33,055 nucleotides of DNA from Ferruginibacter sp. (GCA_025352525.1 JANXTG010000033.1:1-33055), one strand, 5' to 3'; positions 1 to 8,163 are shown, counted from the stretch's first letter. Translations and numbers: made by a program. Notes: a model not told the origin generated them from the letters alone.

Positions 1-768
1 ATTTGTGGGGCTTTGCTGCTCATGTTTATTTTTATCAGCTGGACGGTTTTGCCACCTGCGCCTGCAGTTGTGCAGGATTTAATGGAAATTAATCTTGGCA
101 ATAACGATGAAGGTTTTGGCGAAGTGCAACCACTCCTAAAAGGACCGGGAAAACCGGAAAAAGAAATTGCTGAACGGCCACAACCTTCACCTGCAAAAGA
201 AGAAGTGGCAGAAGAAAAAATTACGCCAGATGATAATGCAGAAGAAACCGCGGCACCAGTTGTAAAATCAGTAAAAAAATCTATCCCTGTAAAAATAACT
301 TCTAACACTCCTACTACTGCTGTACTGCCGGCACCAAAACCTAAAGCACCCAAACTGGTTTATAATGGTCCGGGCAAACAAAACGGTAATAATGCTACAC
401 AGGATAATGGTTACACCATGCAGGGAAATAATAAGAATGGAAAAGGGGATGCAGGTGACCCAACCGGCAATAAAGATTCGTACGGCAATACACCCGGTGG
501 AAAAGTAGGCGGACCAAAAGTAATAAGCGGTAACAGAAAAGTAGTACGCTATTATTCTTTTACAGGTGAACTTGCAAAGGCAACTATAAATGCAGTCATC
601 AAAGTTTCTCCTGCAGGTGTTGGATCATTTGTTCGAATTGGTCAGGGCAGTACAAGTTTTAGCAGAGATTATGCTACAGCAATATCAGGCTATTTAAGAA
701 CGATGCAATTTGATAAAGCTCCCGATGAAAGTGTGGTTACTGTTCAGTTTAATTTTAATGTGCAGTAA
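1..768 (+). CDS. TonB/TolA-like energy transducer, 5' end missing
   Basis: The reading frame is open from base 1, so the gene starts upstream and the TTG start in the ORF track is not the real one. The visible 255 residues begin with a hydrophobic segment (ICGALLLMFIFISW) that fits a single inner-membrane anchor. A long proline-, glutamate- and lysine-rich stretch follows, then a Gly/Asn-rich spacer, then about 75 C-terminal residues with the beta-alpha-beta look of a TonB/TolA C-terminal domain (INAVIKVSPAG, then VVTVQFNFNV). Known TonB proteins of this build carry proton-motive energy to outer-membrane transporters; that role is inferred here. ExbB/ExbD-type partners would be expected upstream, outside the window. 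The C-terminal domain is divergent, so a more general periplasm-spanning role is possible. Confidence 0.72.
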   Translation: MCGALLLMFIFISWTVLPPAPAVVQDLMEINLGNNDEGFGEVQPLLKGPGKPEKEIAERPQPSPAKEEVAEEKITPDDNAEETAAPVVKSVKKSIPVKITSNTPTTAVLPAPKPKAPKLVYNGPGKQNGNNATQDNGYTMQGNNKNGKGDAGDPTGNKDSYGNTPGGKVGGPKVISGNRKVVRYYSFTGELAKATINAVIKVSPAGVGSFVRIGQGSTSFSRDYATAISGYLRTMQFDKAPDESVVTVQFNFNVQ

Positions 769-793
769 TATTTTTTTATATAATTTTGAAATC

Positions 794-1093
794 ATGAATC
801 ATTTAGATACATATTTAAAAGAAATAAATTACTTATGCGAACAGCACAAAGTAAATAAGCTGTATGTATTTGGTTCGGCTCTTTCTAATAATTTTAATGA
901 AAAAAGTGATATTGATTTGATAGTAGATTTTAATACTTTAGCCCTCGAAGAGTATGCAGATAACTATTTTGATTTTAAATTTTCTTTACAAAAGGTTTTC
1001 AACAGATCAATAGATTTATTAGAAGAAAAAGCGATTAAAAACCCCTATTTTAAGAACGCTGTTTTAAAAGACCGAGCATTAATTTATGGATAA
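794..1093 (+). CDS. mntA: MntA-like minimal nucleotidyltransferase antitoxin
   Basis: A 99-residue minimal nucleotidyltransferase. The motif GSX10DXD is complete: GS at residues 27-28 and DID at 39-41, inside FGSALSNNFNEKSDIDL. In studied MntA-HepT systems this enzyme adds AMP to a tyrosine of the HEPN toxin and so neutralises it. The ORF track starts at 710 inside the preceding gene; the ATG at 794 gives the usual family length and lies 25 bp after the TonB-like stop codon. The 3' end overlaps the HEPN gene by 8 bp, as expected of a cotranscribed toxin-antitoxin pair. The family call is firm from the motif and the partner; activity in this strain is inferred. Confidence 0.9.
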   Translation: MNHLDTYLKEINYLCEQHKVNKLYVFGSALSNNFNEKSDIDLIVDFNTLALEEYADNYFDFKFSLQKVFNRSIDLLEEKAIKNPYFKNAVLKDRALIYG

Positions 1094-1427
1094 TGATTTA
1101 AAGACCTGGCTGTACGATATATTAAACGCTATTATGGAAATTGATAGCTTTTTTACAGAGGCAGATAAACAATTTTCGGCTTATCAAAATGATGTAAGAA
1201 CCAGAAGAGCGGTAGAACGAAATATTGAAATTATTGGTGAAGCAATGAATAGAATTGTACAGAAAGATTCAGATATAATTATTACCAACTCCCGTAAAAT
1301 TGTTGATGTAAGGAATAGAATAATTCACGGATATGATACCGTTTCCGATGATATTATTTGGGGAATCGTTATAAAATACTTACCCATACTAAAATCGGAA
1401 ATTGAATTTCATTTAAACGAAAATTAA
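1086..1427 (+). CDS. hepT: HepT-like HEPN ribonuclease toxin (DUF86)
   Basis: A 113-residue all-helical HEPN protein. The catalytic signature RX4HXY is intact as RNRIIHGY, with R76, H81 and Y83. In the family the Arg/His pair forms an RNase site at the dimer interface, and the tyrosine is the residue AMPylated by MntA. The start ATG at 1086 lies within the last codons of mntA (8-bp overlap), so translation is probably coupled. The typical HepT helix with ERNIEIIGEA is also present at residues 44-53. The RNase role comes from family knowledge. The pair could act in phage defence or persistence, which cannot be told from sequence alone. Confidence 0.9.
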   Translation: MDNDLKTWLYDILNAIMEIDSFFTEADKQFSAYQNDVRTRRAVERNIEIIGEAMNRIVQKDSDIIITNSRKIVDVRNRIIHGYDTVSDDIIWGIVIKYLPILKSEIEFHLNEN

Positions 1428-1465
1428 AAGTGCTGTTTATATAAATCATTTCTACATTTTTGCAA

Positions 1466-2761
1466 ATGAATTACCAACAAACACTTGATTATCTATACAG
1501 CCAGCTACCAATGTTCAGCAGAATTGGCAGTGCCGCTTACAAAACAGATTTACACAATAGCATTGCATTGTGCAACAGCATCGGTAATCCTCAACAACAA
1601 TATAAAACTATTCATGTAGCAGGTACAAATGGCAAAGGCAGTACATCGCATATGCTTGCTGCTATTTTGCAACAGGCAGGTTATAAAACCGGGCTCTATA
1701 CTTCTCCGCACATAAAAGATTTTGGTGAACGCATTAGAGTTAATGGCAAAATGATTGCTGAAAAATTTGTAGTTGATTTTACAGAGCGAACAAAAGTTAT
1801 TACCAAAGAAATCGAACCTTCTTTTTTTGAAATGACGGTTGCAATGGCTTTTCAATATTTTGCAGAACAGCAGGTGGATTTTGCTGTTATAGAAACCGGG
1901 CTTGGTGGCTTGCTGGACAGTACAAATATCATCACACCCATGCTTTCTGTTATTACTAATATTGGTTACGACCACCAAAATATTTTAGGCAATACCCTGC
2001 AAGAAATTGCTACCCAAAAAGCGGGGATAATAAAAGAAAATGTACCCGTTGTAATTGGGGAAACATTACCTGAAACAAAACCGATTTTTGTTGAAACTGC
2101 TTCAAATAAAAATGCTAATATATATTTTGCTGAAGAAAATTTTATTACCTCTTATATAGATTCCGAAGGAGAATTATTGCTTTGTAACGTGCTGGATATT
2201 TCTGAAAACATTACTGAAAAATTCAGGTGTGGCCTGTCAGGATTATATCAGGCAAAAAATATTTGTACGGTTTTGGCGGCTGTAAAAGAACTTAGAAAAT
2301 TAAATATTAATATTCCTGAAACTGCGTTGCATAGCGGTATTGAGAGAGTAAAAGAAATTACCGGCTTGCGTGGAAGGTGGGAAATTTTACAGCATCATCC
2401 AACAATTATTGCAGATGTTGCCCACAATAAAGATGGTATAAAACAGGTAATTGACCAATTAAATACAAATTATCCAACTATACAACTTCATTTTGTGCTG
2501 GGTTTTGTAAGAGATAAAGATGTTGAAGATGTTTTAAAACTGTTTCCGGATAATGCAAAATATTATTTTACAAATGCGCATATACCCCGGGCATTTATAA
2601 ACAGTGAACTGCAGGAAAAAGCTGCTAAAGCCGGATTGGTTGGTGAATGTTTTGAAACAGTAGATGAAGCTGTAAATGCTGCAAAAAAAGTTGCTGCTGT
2701 AACAGATATAATTATGATTTGCGGCAGTTTTTTTATAATTGCTGAAAGCGAACTTTTATAA
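1466..2761 (+). CDS. folC: Bifunctional folylpolyglutamate synthase/dihydrofolate synthase
   Basis: Mur-ligase-type cytoplasmic enzyme that adds glutamate to dihydropteroate and to folates. The ATP-binding loop GTNGKGST is at residues 53-60, followed by YTSPHIKDFGERIRVNG, the folate/Mg motif ETGLGGLLDSTN, and the C-terminal domain motif ADVAHNKDG. At 431 residues the length is normal. The track begins at a TTG (1460), but the ATG at 1466 gives MNYQQTLDYL, the usual start in Bacteroidota homologues as I remember them. A T-rich stretch (TACATTTTTG) lies just upstream of the ATG and may be a promoter element. The stop overlaps the convergent Nudix gene: the last sense codon TTA is the complement of the Nudix TAA. 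Confidence 0.96.
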   Translation: MNYQQTLDYLYSQLPMFSRIGSAAYKTDLHNSIALCNSIGNPQQQYKTIHVAGTNGKGSTSHMLAAILQQAGYKTGLYTSPHIKDFGERIRVNGKMIAEKFVVDFTERTKVITKEIEPSFFEMTVAMAFQYFAEQQVDFAVIETGLGGLLDSTNIITPMLSVITNIGYDHQNILGNTLQEIATQKAGIIKENVPVVIGETLPETKPIFVETASNKNANIYFAEENFITSYIDSEGELLLCNVLDISENITEKFRCGLSGLYQAKNICTVLAAVKELRKLNINIPETALHSGIERVKEITGLRGRWEILQHHPTIIADVAHNKDGIKQVIDQLNTNYPTIQLHFVLGFVRDKDVEDVLKLFPDNAKYYFTNAHIPRAFINSELQEKAAKAGLVGECFETVDEAVNAAKKVAAVTDIIMICGSFFIIAESELL

Positions 2762-3295
2762 TTTATTTAAAAATTCAGTTGCCCTGAAAAAACAGAGTTC
2801 GTGCATGCTTTGTTTAAATTGATGCGTCTGCACCATGGTTTTTACTTCCTCCAGAGGTTTCAACATAATTGTTATTTCTTCATTTGCATCAAGGGATTGA
2901 TCTGATGTTTTTTCTCCGCCGGTTGCTATGAATAAATGCGTAGCATTGGTTAAAACGCCGGGGTTCGAATATGTTTTACCTAAGTAATGAAATGCTGAAA
3001 AACTATAACCGGTTTCTTCCCGTAACTCACGAACGATCGCCGTTTCAGGCGTTTCTTTCTCGTCTATAAAACCACCGGGGAATTCGATTGATTGCTTTTG
3101 AATAGGGTGACGATATTGCTCGATAAGTAACACCTGCTTTTCTTTTGTAATGGCTACGGCTAAAACACATTCAGGAAGTTCAACTACAAAATAAGGATCT
3201 ACAATTTTACCGGAGGGGGTTTTGTAACTGTCTTTACGGGCAGTAAAATATGGGTGATTGCTAATGTATTCTTTTGAGAGTATTGTAAAAGGCAT
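2756..3295 (-). CDS. Nudix hydrolase, ADP-ribose pyrophosphatase type
   Basis: A 179-residue Nudix protein with a complete Nudix box, GX5EX7REUXEEXGU, running from G75 to about residue 98 (GGFIDEKE, then RELREETGY). An N-terminal beta-rich region with VLLIEQYRHP precedes it; this resembles ADP-ribose pyrophosphatases (NudF-like), which cleave ADP-ribose to AMP and ribose 5-phosphate in the cytoplasm. The substrate is inferred, since Nudix specificity is hard to read from the box alone. The gene converges on folC with overlapping stop codons. It lies about 200 bp downstream of the YfiT-like gene on the same strand, separated from it by the hairpin element at 3350-3461. Confidence 0.92.
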   Translation of the reverse strand: MPFTILSKEYISNHPYFTARKDSYKTPSGKIVDPYFVVELPECVLAVAITKEKQVLLIEQYRHPIQKQSIEFPGGFIDEKETPETAIVRELREETGYSFSAFHYLGKTYSNPGVLTNATHLFIATGGEKTSDQSLDANEEITIMLKPLEEVKTMVQTHQFKQSMHELCFFRATEFLNKL

Positions 3296-3349
3296 AGAAG
3301 ATTTTTAAGCAAAATGTAAATAAAATTATGTTGTCATTAATTGCATAAT

Positions 3350-3461
3350 AAAAGCTTAAAAATGTTACAACGCTGAAGGGCTGCGGGATAGCAGTGCAAA
3401 TCTTTTTGTGAGGTACGAACAAAAGATTGTAAAGAATAGCCCGAACAAAAGCTTAAAAATG
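3350..3461. repeat. Hairpin element flanked by 15-bp direct repeats
   Basis: Two identical copies of AAAAGCTTAAAAATG (3350-3364 and 3447-3461) flank 82 bp that is more GC-rich than its surroundings and strongly self-complementary. An inner stem pairs AATCTTTTTGT (3399-3409) with ACAAAAGATT (3419-3428) with one bulge. An outer pair GGGCT (3378-3382) and AGCCC (3438-3442) closes a longer imperfect palindrome. It has the look of a small non-coding mobile repeat (REP or MITE type) with duplicated flanks, or of a structured RNA. No coding frame is convincing. The identity is inferred; only one copy was seen in this window. Confidence 0.45.
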
Positions 3462-3495
3462 AAGAAATATTAACAGCCCCAAACTTTTAAAAAAT

Positions 3496-4023
3496 TCAAC
3501 TCCAACCCATACGTTCCCGCAAGTTGTTTATGTGTGCCGTGTGGTGTTTGCCATGCCATGCATATTGACCTAGTAAATACCAAACGCTCATTTGCTTTCC
3601 ATACTCGGGATGCACAACAGTACGGGTCCACTCATCATCTTTAACGTTTTTTAAAACCTCGAGCATGCGTACATGCAGCGCATGTAACAATGTGAGTGAT
3701 ACATTTATGGGAATATTTTTCACATCGCTCAGTTCTGTAAATGCTTGTTGATTGTAAGGTTTTATAGTTGGATTATCTTCTGTGAGCGCAAGTTTAAAAC
3801 GCATAAATGCGTTGATGTGGCTGTCGGCAACATGGTGCACAACTTCCCTGCTATTCCAGCCATCGGGGCGATAAGGTTCTTCGAGCTGCGCTGCATCTAA
3901 ATTTGTGATGGAATATTCCAAAGCTTTCGGCAATACTTCAATATCAAGCAACCATTCCTTCAACTGCCGTTGAGAGAATGGCTGTTCAATATATTTTCCA
4001 ATTGGATAACTTAAATCATCCAT
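3496..4023 (-). CDS. YfiT/BstA-like DinB-fold putative metal-dependent transferase
   Basis: A 175-residue DinB-superfamily protein closely matching the YfiT group: SYPIGKY near the N-terminus, RPDGWNSREVVHH, ADSHINAFMRFKLALTED, and the C-terminal WHGKHHTAHI. The histidines of VVHHVADSH (63-69) and of WHGKHHTAH (157-164) are expected to bind a divalent metal. YfiT relatives in Firmicutes are called bacillithiol transferases; whether this organism uses bacillithiol is not shown here, so the thiol substrate is inferred. The start is only 2 bp past the stop of the FKBP gene, so the two are almost certainly cotranscribed. Confidence 0.88.
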   Translation of the reverse strand: MDDLSYPIGKYIEQPFSQRQLKEWLLDIEVLPKALEYSITNLDAAQLEEPYRPDGWNSREVVHHVADSHINAFMRFKLALTEDNPTIKPYNQQAFTELSDVKNIPINVSLTLLHALHVRMLEVLKNVKDDEWTRTVVHPEYGKQMSVWYLLGQYAWHGKHHTAHINNLRERMGWS

Positions 4024-4025
4024 AA

Positions 4026-4772
4026 TTATTTGGTTGATGCAGGCTGAGCAGGCTTTATATCTTCTAGAGTAATTTCGAAAACTAATAGAGCATTTGGTGT
4101 AATTGGTGAGCCCTGCGGAGGGTATTCGCCATACGCTAAATCACCTGGTATATATACTTTCCAATGTGCGCCTTTGGTCATTAACTGTAAAATTTCTGTC
4201 CAACCTTTTATTACGCCATTTAGTGGAAAAGAAGCTGCCTGTCCACGTTTGAAAGAATTATCAAACTCGGTGCCATTGGCAAGTGTACCAATATAATTTA
4301 CTACAACTGTATCAATTGCTTTTGGTTTTGCACCGTTGGGATCACCGGCTTTTATTACTTCGTATTGTAACCCATTTGCCAGTGCAATAACCCCACTGCG
4401 CTTTTTATTTGTTTCGAGAAATTTTTGAGATTCCTGTTTTTGAACATCAGTTTTCTTTTTTGTAAATGACTGTAATTTTTCCTGCAGTGTTTTACCTGCC
4501 TGTTCTATGGTGAAATCTGTTTTTGATTTGGAATACACATCATTTAAAGCTTTTGCAAATAATGTAGAGTTTATTTTTGTAGCGCCTGCCTGCATTAGGC
4601 TTGCAGCAATGTTCATTCCTGCTGCGTAGCTAAAGCTATCTACTGCATTTTTAAAACCTGCAGTAGATTTTACTGTAACAGGAGAAGTTTTTTTTATGGG
4701 CGACGCTTTCTTCTGTGCATTTACATTTATTAAAGCAATAGCTGCAAAAGCGGTTAATATTAATTTCTTCAT
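4026..4772 (-). CDS. Exported FKBP-type peptidyl-prolyl isomerase
   Basis: A 248-residue protein with a signal peptide (MKKLILTAFAAIALINVNA, probable cleavage near residue 19). An N-terminal FKBP-N dimerisation region follows at about residues 45-110 (DSFSYAAGMNIA) and a C-terminal FKBP domain at about 150-238 (DTVVVNYIGTLANGTEFDNS, then VIKGWTEIL and IPGDLAYG). These are the usual ligand-pocket aromatic residues of FkpA/Mip-type isomerases, so a role in proline isomerisation and folding in the periplasm or outer membrane is likely. The N-terminal region is shorter than in Mip. The gene sits between the ABC ATPase (38 bp upstream) and the YfiT-like gene (2 bp downstream). Confidence 0.93.
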   Translation of the reverse strand: MKKLILTAFAAIALINVNAQKKASPIKKTSPVTVKSTAGFKNAVDSFSYAAGMNIAASLMQAGATKINSTLFAKALNDVYSKSKTDFTIEQAGKTLQEKLQSFTKKKTDVQKQESQKFLETNKKRSGVIALANGLQYEVIKAGDPNGAKPKAIDTVVVNYIGTLANGTEFDNSFKRGQAASFPLNGVIKGWTEILQLMTKGAHWKVYIPGDLAYGEYPPQGSPITPNALLVFEITLEDIKPAQPASTK

Positions 4773-4810
4773 TTTTATATTCTAGGTTTTTAATTTTTTA
4801 TAAATAAAAT

Positions 4811-5572
4811 TTAATCAGGACGCATTTCTTTTCCTGTTAAATGTATAAAAACATCTTCGAGGTTAGCAGACTTTACTTGTTTAGGCCTTTCAAATCCTGT
4901 TGCAACAAGTTCATCTATCATCTTATCCGGCGTATCGAGTTTTATTATTTTGCCTTCATCCATAATGGCAATTCTGTCGCAAAGTTGTTCGGCCTCATCC
5001 ATGTAATGTGTAGTCAGAATTACGGTTGTACCTGCTGATCTTATTTCACGAATTAAATCCCATAAATTTCTGCGGGCCTGAGGATCCAAACCGGTTGTAG
5101 GCTCATCTAAAAAAATAATTTTGGGGTCGTTTATTAACGTTGTCGCTATAGAGAAACGTTGTTTTTGACCGCCACTTAATTCCTTGCTTTTATTTTTTGC
5201 CTTATCAACCAGATTTACTTTTTTTAATAGCTCAAGTGCATTTACATCTCTATTATAAAGTCCGCTAAAAAGTTTGATAAGTTCCAACAAATTTAAACCG
5301 GGATAAAATCCTGAAGTCTGTAACTGAACACCAATAATTTTTTTTATTTCTTCAGGTTCTGTATCAAGGTCAAAACCGTTTACAAAAACTTTTCCTGATG
5401 TTTTGGGCCGCAGGGTTTCTATAATTTCCAGTGTGGTACTTTTACCTGCACCGTTAGGGCCAAGCAGCCCAAAGATTTCACCTTCTTCAACATTAAATGA
5501 AACAGATTTTACAGCTTCAAACTGGCCGTAATTTTTTACAAGATTTTCAACTCTTATTATTGAATTTGACAT
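4811..5572 (-). CDS. ABC transporter ATP-binding protein, CcmA/DrrA type
   Basis: A 253-residue ATPase subunit. Walker A is GPNGAGKST (38-46), the signature LSGGQKQR (132-139), Walker B IIFLDEPTTGLD with D156/E157, and the switch histidine is H189 in TTHYMDEAEQ. The layout resembles ABC-2 type exporters (DrrA-like). A short C-terminal extension follows (about residues 215-253). No ABC-2 permease gene lies next to it; the neighbours are fbp 45 bp upstream and the FKBP gene 38 bp downstream. The permease partner must be elsewhere or the protein serves another complex. The substrate cannot be read from the sequence. Confidence 0.93.
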   Translation of the reverse strand: MSNSIIRVENLVKNYGQFEAVKSVSFNVEEGEIFGLLGPNGAGKSTTLEIIETLRPKTSGKVFVNGFDLDTEPEEIKKIIGVQLQTSGFYPGLNLLELIKLFSGLYNRDVNALELLKKVNLVDKAKNKSKELSGGQKQRFSIATTLINDPKIIFLDEPTTGLDPQARRNLWDLIREIRSAGTTVILTTHYMDEAEQLCDRIAIMDEGKIIKLDTPDKMIDELVATGFERPKQVKSANLEDVFIHLTGKEMRPD

Positions 5573-5617
5573 TGAAGTAAAGTTATGTAATGATATATTT
5601 AAAACAGCATTACAAAA

Positions 5618-6649
5618 TTAAACTGCTGCATCTTTTGAAGCTGCAAATAAATAACTTTCCAGTTCTTCCATCATATTAATACTTCCTACAAAGAAAGGTG
5701 TGCGCTGGTGCAATTCTGTTGGAACAATATCTAAAATATTAATTTTTCCATTCGTAGCTTTTCCTCCCGCTTTTTCAACAATGTATGCAAATGGATTACA
5801 CTCGTATAACAACCTAAGTTTACCGCCCGGTTTGTCAATAGTGCCTGGATACATAAAAATTCCGCCTTTTATAAGATTGCGGTGCACATCAGAAACCATG
5901 CTGCCAATGTAGCGTTGTGTGTATGGGCCACCGTTTGATTTATCTTTTTTCTGACATGCGGTAATATATTCCTTAACAGGTTGATCGTACCTAAAAAAGT
6001 TACCGTGGTTTACAGAATACATTTTACCTGCCGGGGGACATTGTATATTTTGATGGCTCATTAAATATTCGCCGATTTGCCTGTCTAGGGTAAAGCCATT
6101 AACCCCACGTTTTGTTGCATAAACCAACATGGTAGAAGAACCGAATACAACATAACCCGCAGCCACCTGCTTATTACCAGGTTGCAAAAAATCTGCTTTA
6201 GTTGCAGGTTTTCCCAGTTCACTAACACGCCTGTAAATACTGAAGATAGTTCCGATGGAAACATTTACATCGATATTGGAGCTCCCGTCCAAAGGATCAA
6301 AGAGACAAACATATTTTGATTTGTTGCTTGTCTCGTCATCAAATATTACAATATCATCCAACTCTTCGCTCCCAATTCCTGCACAGCTAATACCATGTCT
6401 TAAAACACCAACGAGTTGGTCGTTTGCAAAAATATCCAGTTTTTTTACTTCTTCACCCTGTATATTGGTGGTGCCGTGATCACCTAAAATATCTACCAGT
6501 CCTGCTTTATTAACTTCTACGTTTACTCTTTTACAGGCAAGACCTATATCTCTTAAAAGCCCCGCCAATTCTCCCGTTGCTAAAGGAAAAGCACGCATTT
6601 CCTGAATGGTAAATTCGTCAAGGGTAAGTATATTTCTGTTTATAGCCAT
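5618..6649 (-). CDS. fbp: Class I fructose-1,6-bisphosphatase
   Basis: A 343-residue cytoplasmic enzyme of gluconeogenesis that removes the 1-phosphate of fructose 1,6-bisphosphate. The metal and substrate motif FDPLDGSSNID is at residues 117-127, with GTTNIQGEEVKKLD upstream (59-72) and the C-terminal KLRLLYECNPFAYIVEKAGG. Length and motif order are those of the class I family. It is the first gene of a same-strand run (fbp, ABC ATPase, FKBP, YfiT-like) with gaps of 2-45 bp, so it probably leads an operon, though its companions do not share an obvious pathway. Confidence 0.97.
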   Translation of the reverse strand: MAINRNILTLDEFTIQEMRAFPLATGELAGLLRDIGLACKRVNVEVNKAGLVDILGDHGTTNIQGEEVKKLDIFANDQLVGVLRHGISCAGIGSEELDDIVIFDDETSNKSKYVCLFDPLDGSSNIDVNVSIGTIFSIYRRVSELGKPATKADFLQPGNKQVAAGYVVFGSSTMLVYATKRGVNGFTLDRQIGEYLMSHQNIQCPPAGKMYSVNHGNFFRYDQPVKEYITACQKKDKSNGGPYTQRYIGSMVSDVHRNLIKGGIFMYPGTIDKPGGKLRLLYECNPFAYIVEKAGGKATNGKINILDIVPTELHQRTPFFVGSINMMEELESYLFAASKDAAV

Positions 6650-6802
6650 GTAGTAGATTTAAGATTTATAATTGCAGATTTTAAATAATAAAAAAAATTC
6701 TATCTGATTTCGTATGAGAAATGCAAAGTAATAATAATTTTAGAAAAAATGACCTGACAGGTTGTTGGATATTGGATGATGCTTGTATATTAGATTTTAA
6801 AG

Positions 6803-6853
6803 TTTGATGCTGAGCAATTAAATTCGCATCAAAGGCTGCTTATTAAACGCAGC
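6803..6853 (+). promoter_or_regulatory. Two tandem hairpins in the lysC leader
   Basis: Between the divergent fbp and lysC genes, TTTGATGC (6803-6810) pairs perfectly with GCATCAAA (6826-6833) around a 15-nt loop. GCTGC (6835-6839) pairs with GCAGC (6849-6853) immediately after. Both lie 40-95 bp before the lysC ATG. They could form a leader structure acting on lysC expression, or be operator sites. They are too small for the known lysine riboswitch. Confidence 0.35.
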
Positions 6854-6895
6854 GAGAAAAATTTTACAACATACACTCAAATAGAAAAATAAAAC

Positions 6896-8161
6896 ATGTT
6901 TGTTTTCAAGTTTGGCGGAGCATCGATAAATAATATTGAGCGAATAAAAAACACTTCGGATATAATAAGAGATAAGGCAGATAAGAAATTATTGGTGGTT
7001 GTATCTGCGATGGGCAAAACAACTAATGCCTTGGAAAAAATTACAGAAGCTTATTTTGATGACCGAAAAGATGATGCCCTTACACTTTTTGAACAGGTTA
7101 AAAAGAATCACCTGGAAACAGTAAAATTTTTATTGGTTCACAAATGGAAAGCTGCTGAAGACCAGTTAAAAGATTTTTTTACAGAGATTGAATGGATGCT
7201 TCACGACAAACCTGTACGCAGTTATGACTATTATTATGATCAGATTGTTTGCTGTGGAGAATTGTTCAGCACCTGCATTGTAGCCCATTATTTAGCAGAA
7301 CAAAAAGTAAAAGTAAAATGGGTTGATGTTAGGGACATTTTTAGAACCGATAATAATTTTAGAGATGCAGGTGTTGATTTTGATTTTACAACATCAAAAA
7401 TAAAGAACAGTATTTTACCATTGTACAATGACTTTGATGTAATAATGACGCAGGGGTTTATTGGCTCTACTGATGAAAATGAAAGTACAACACTAGGCAG
7501 AGAAGGAAGTGATTACTCTGCAGCTATTTTTGCAAATATTATGAATGCAGAATCATTAACCATTTGGAAAGATGTGCCTGCAGTTATGAATGCAGATCCT
7601 AATAAATTTAAAGATGCGGTAAACATTCCTTTGTTGAATTATACAGAAGTTATTGAAATGGCTTATTACGGGGCTCAGGTTATTCACCCAAAAACAATAA
7701 AGCCTTTACAAAATAAAAATATCCCGCTTTATGTAAAAAGTTTTTTAGATACTAATTTGCCGGGAACCATTATCAATGCTGATAAAGCAATAAATCTCCC
7801 TCCTATTATTGTACTAAAAGGTCAACAGGTTTTAATACATTTTCGTTCAAAAGATTTCTCATTTATGGAGGGTAAAGCTTTGGGGCAATTGCATAAAATT
7901 TTTAATGCTGTAAAGTTGCAGCCAAATCTTACACAAAATACTGCCATATCATTTGTTTGCTGTTTTGATGGTCATGCAGAAAAAACCGGTCAGATAGCCG
8001 CAGATGCTTCTTTACTTTTTGATGTAGATGTTGAAAGAGATTTATCCCTACTTACAATTCGCCATTATGATAATGCAACAATAGAAATACTTACCAAAGA
8101 TAAAAATACTATTCTTGAACAAAGAACTCCTGAAACTTTGCAGGCTGTTATAAGAAACTAA
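6896..8161 (+). CDS. lysC: Aspartate kinase (monofunctional)
   Basis: A 421-residue cytoplasmic kinase that phosphorylates aspartate, the first step to lysine, threonine, methionine and diaminopimelate. The N-terminal FKFGGAS (residues 4-10), TTLGREGSDYSAAIFA and WKDVPAVMNADP are amino-acid-kinase signatures, followed by MAYYGAQVIHPKTIKP. The C-terminal 130 or so residues, starting near PPIIVLKGQQVLIHF, have the pattern of ACT-type regulatory domains, so feedback control by an end product is likely but the ligand is unknown. The chain lacks a homoserine dehydrogenase domain. It stands alone, with a structured leader upstream and a strong bidirectional terminator just after the stop. Confidence 0.95.
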   Translation: MFVFKFGGASINNIERIKNTSDIIRDKADKKLLVVVSAMGKTTNALEKITEAYFDDRKDDALTLFEQVKKNHLETVKFLLVHKWKAAEDQLKDFFTEIEWMLHDKPVRSYDYYYDQIVCCGELFSTCIVAHYLAEQKVKVKWVDVRDIFRTDNNFRDAGVDFDFTTSKIKNSILPLYNDFDVIMTQGFIGSTDENESTTLGREGSDYSAAIFANIMNAESLTIWKDVPAVMNADPNKFKDAVNIPLLNYTEVIEMAYYGAQVIHPKTIKPLQNKNIPLYVKSFLDTNLPGTIINADKAINLPPIIVLKGQQVLIHFRSKDFSFMEGKALGQLHKIFNAVKLQPNLTQNTAISFVCCFDGHAEKTGQIAADASLLFDVDVERDLSLLTIRHYDNATIEILTKDKNTILEQRTPETLQAVIRN

Positions 8162-8163
8162 AT

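Noticed and set aside
710-793. Upstream extension of the MntA-like frame
   Set aside because: It overlaps the end of the TonB-like gene and has no homology to nucleotidyltransferases; the ATG at 794 gives the normal N-terminus.
1550-1978. 142-codon minus-strand ORF inside folC
   Set aside because: It lies fully within a well-supported gene, is rich in Cys, His and Asn, and has no recognisable motif; it is a shadow frame.
6662-6895. Lysine riboswitch before lysC
   Set aside because: Only two short hairpins are present; the L-box is much larger with conserved junction sequences that I do not see.
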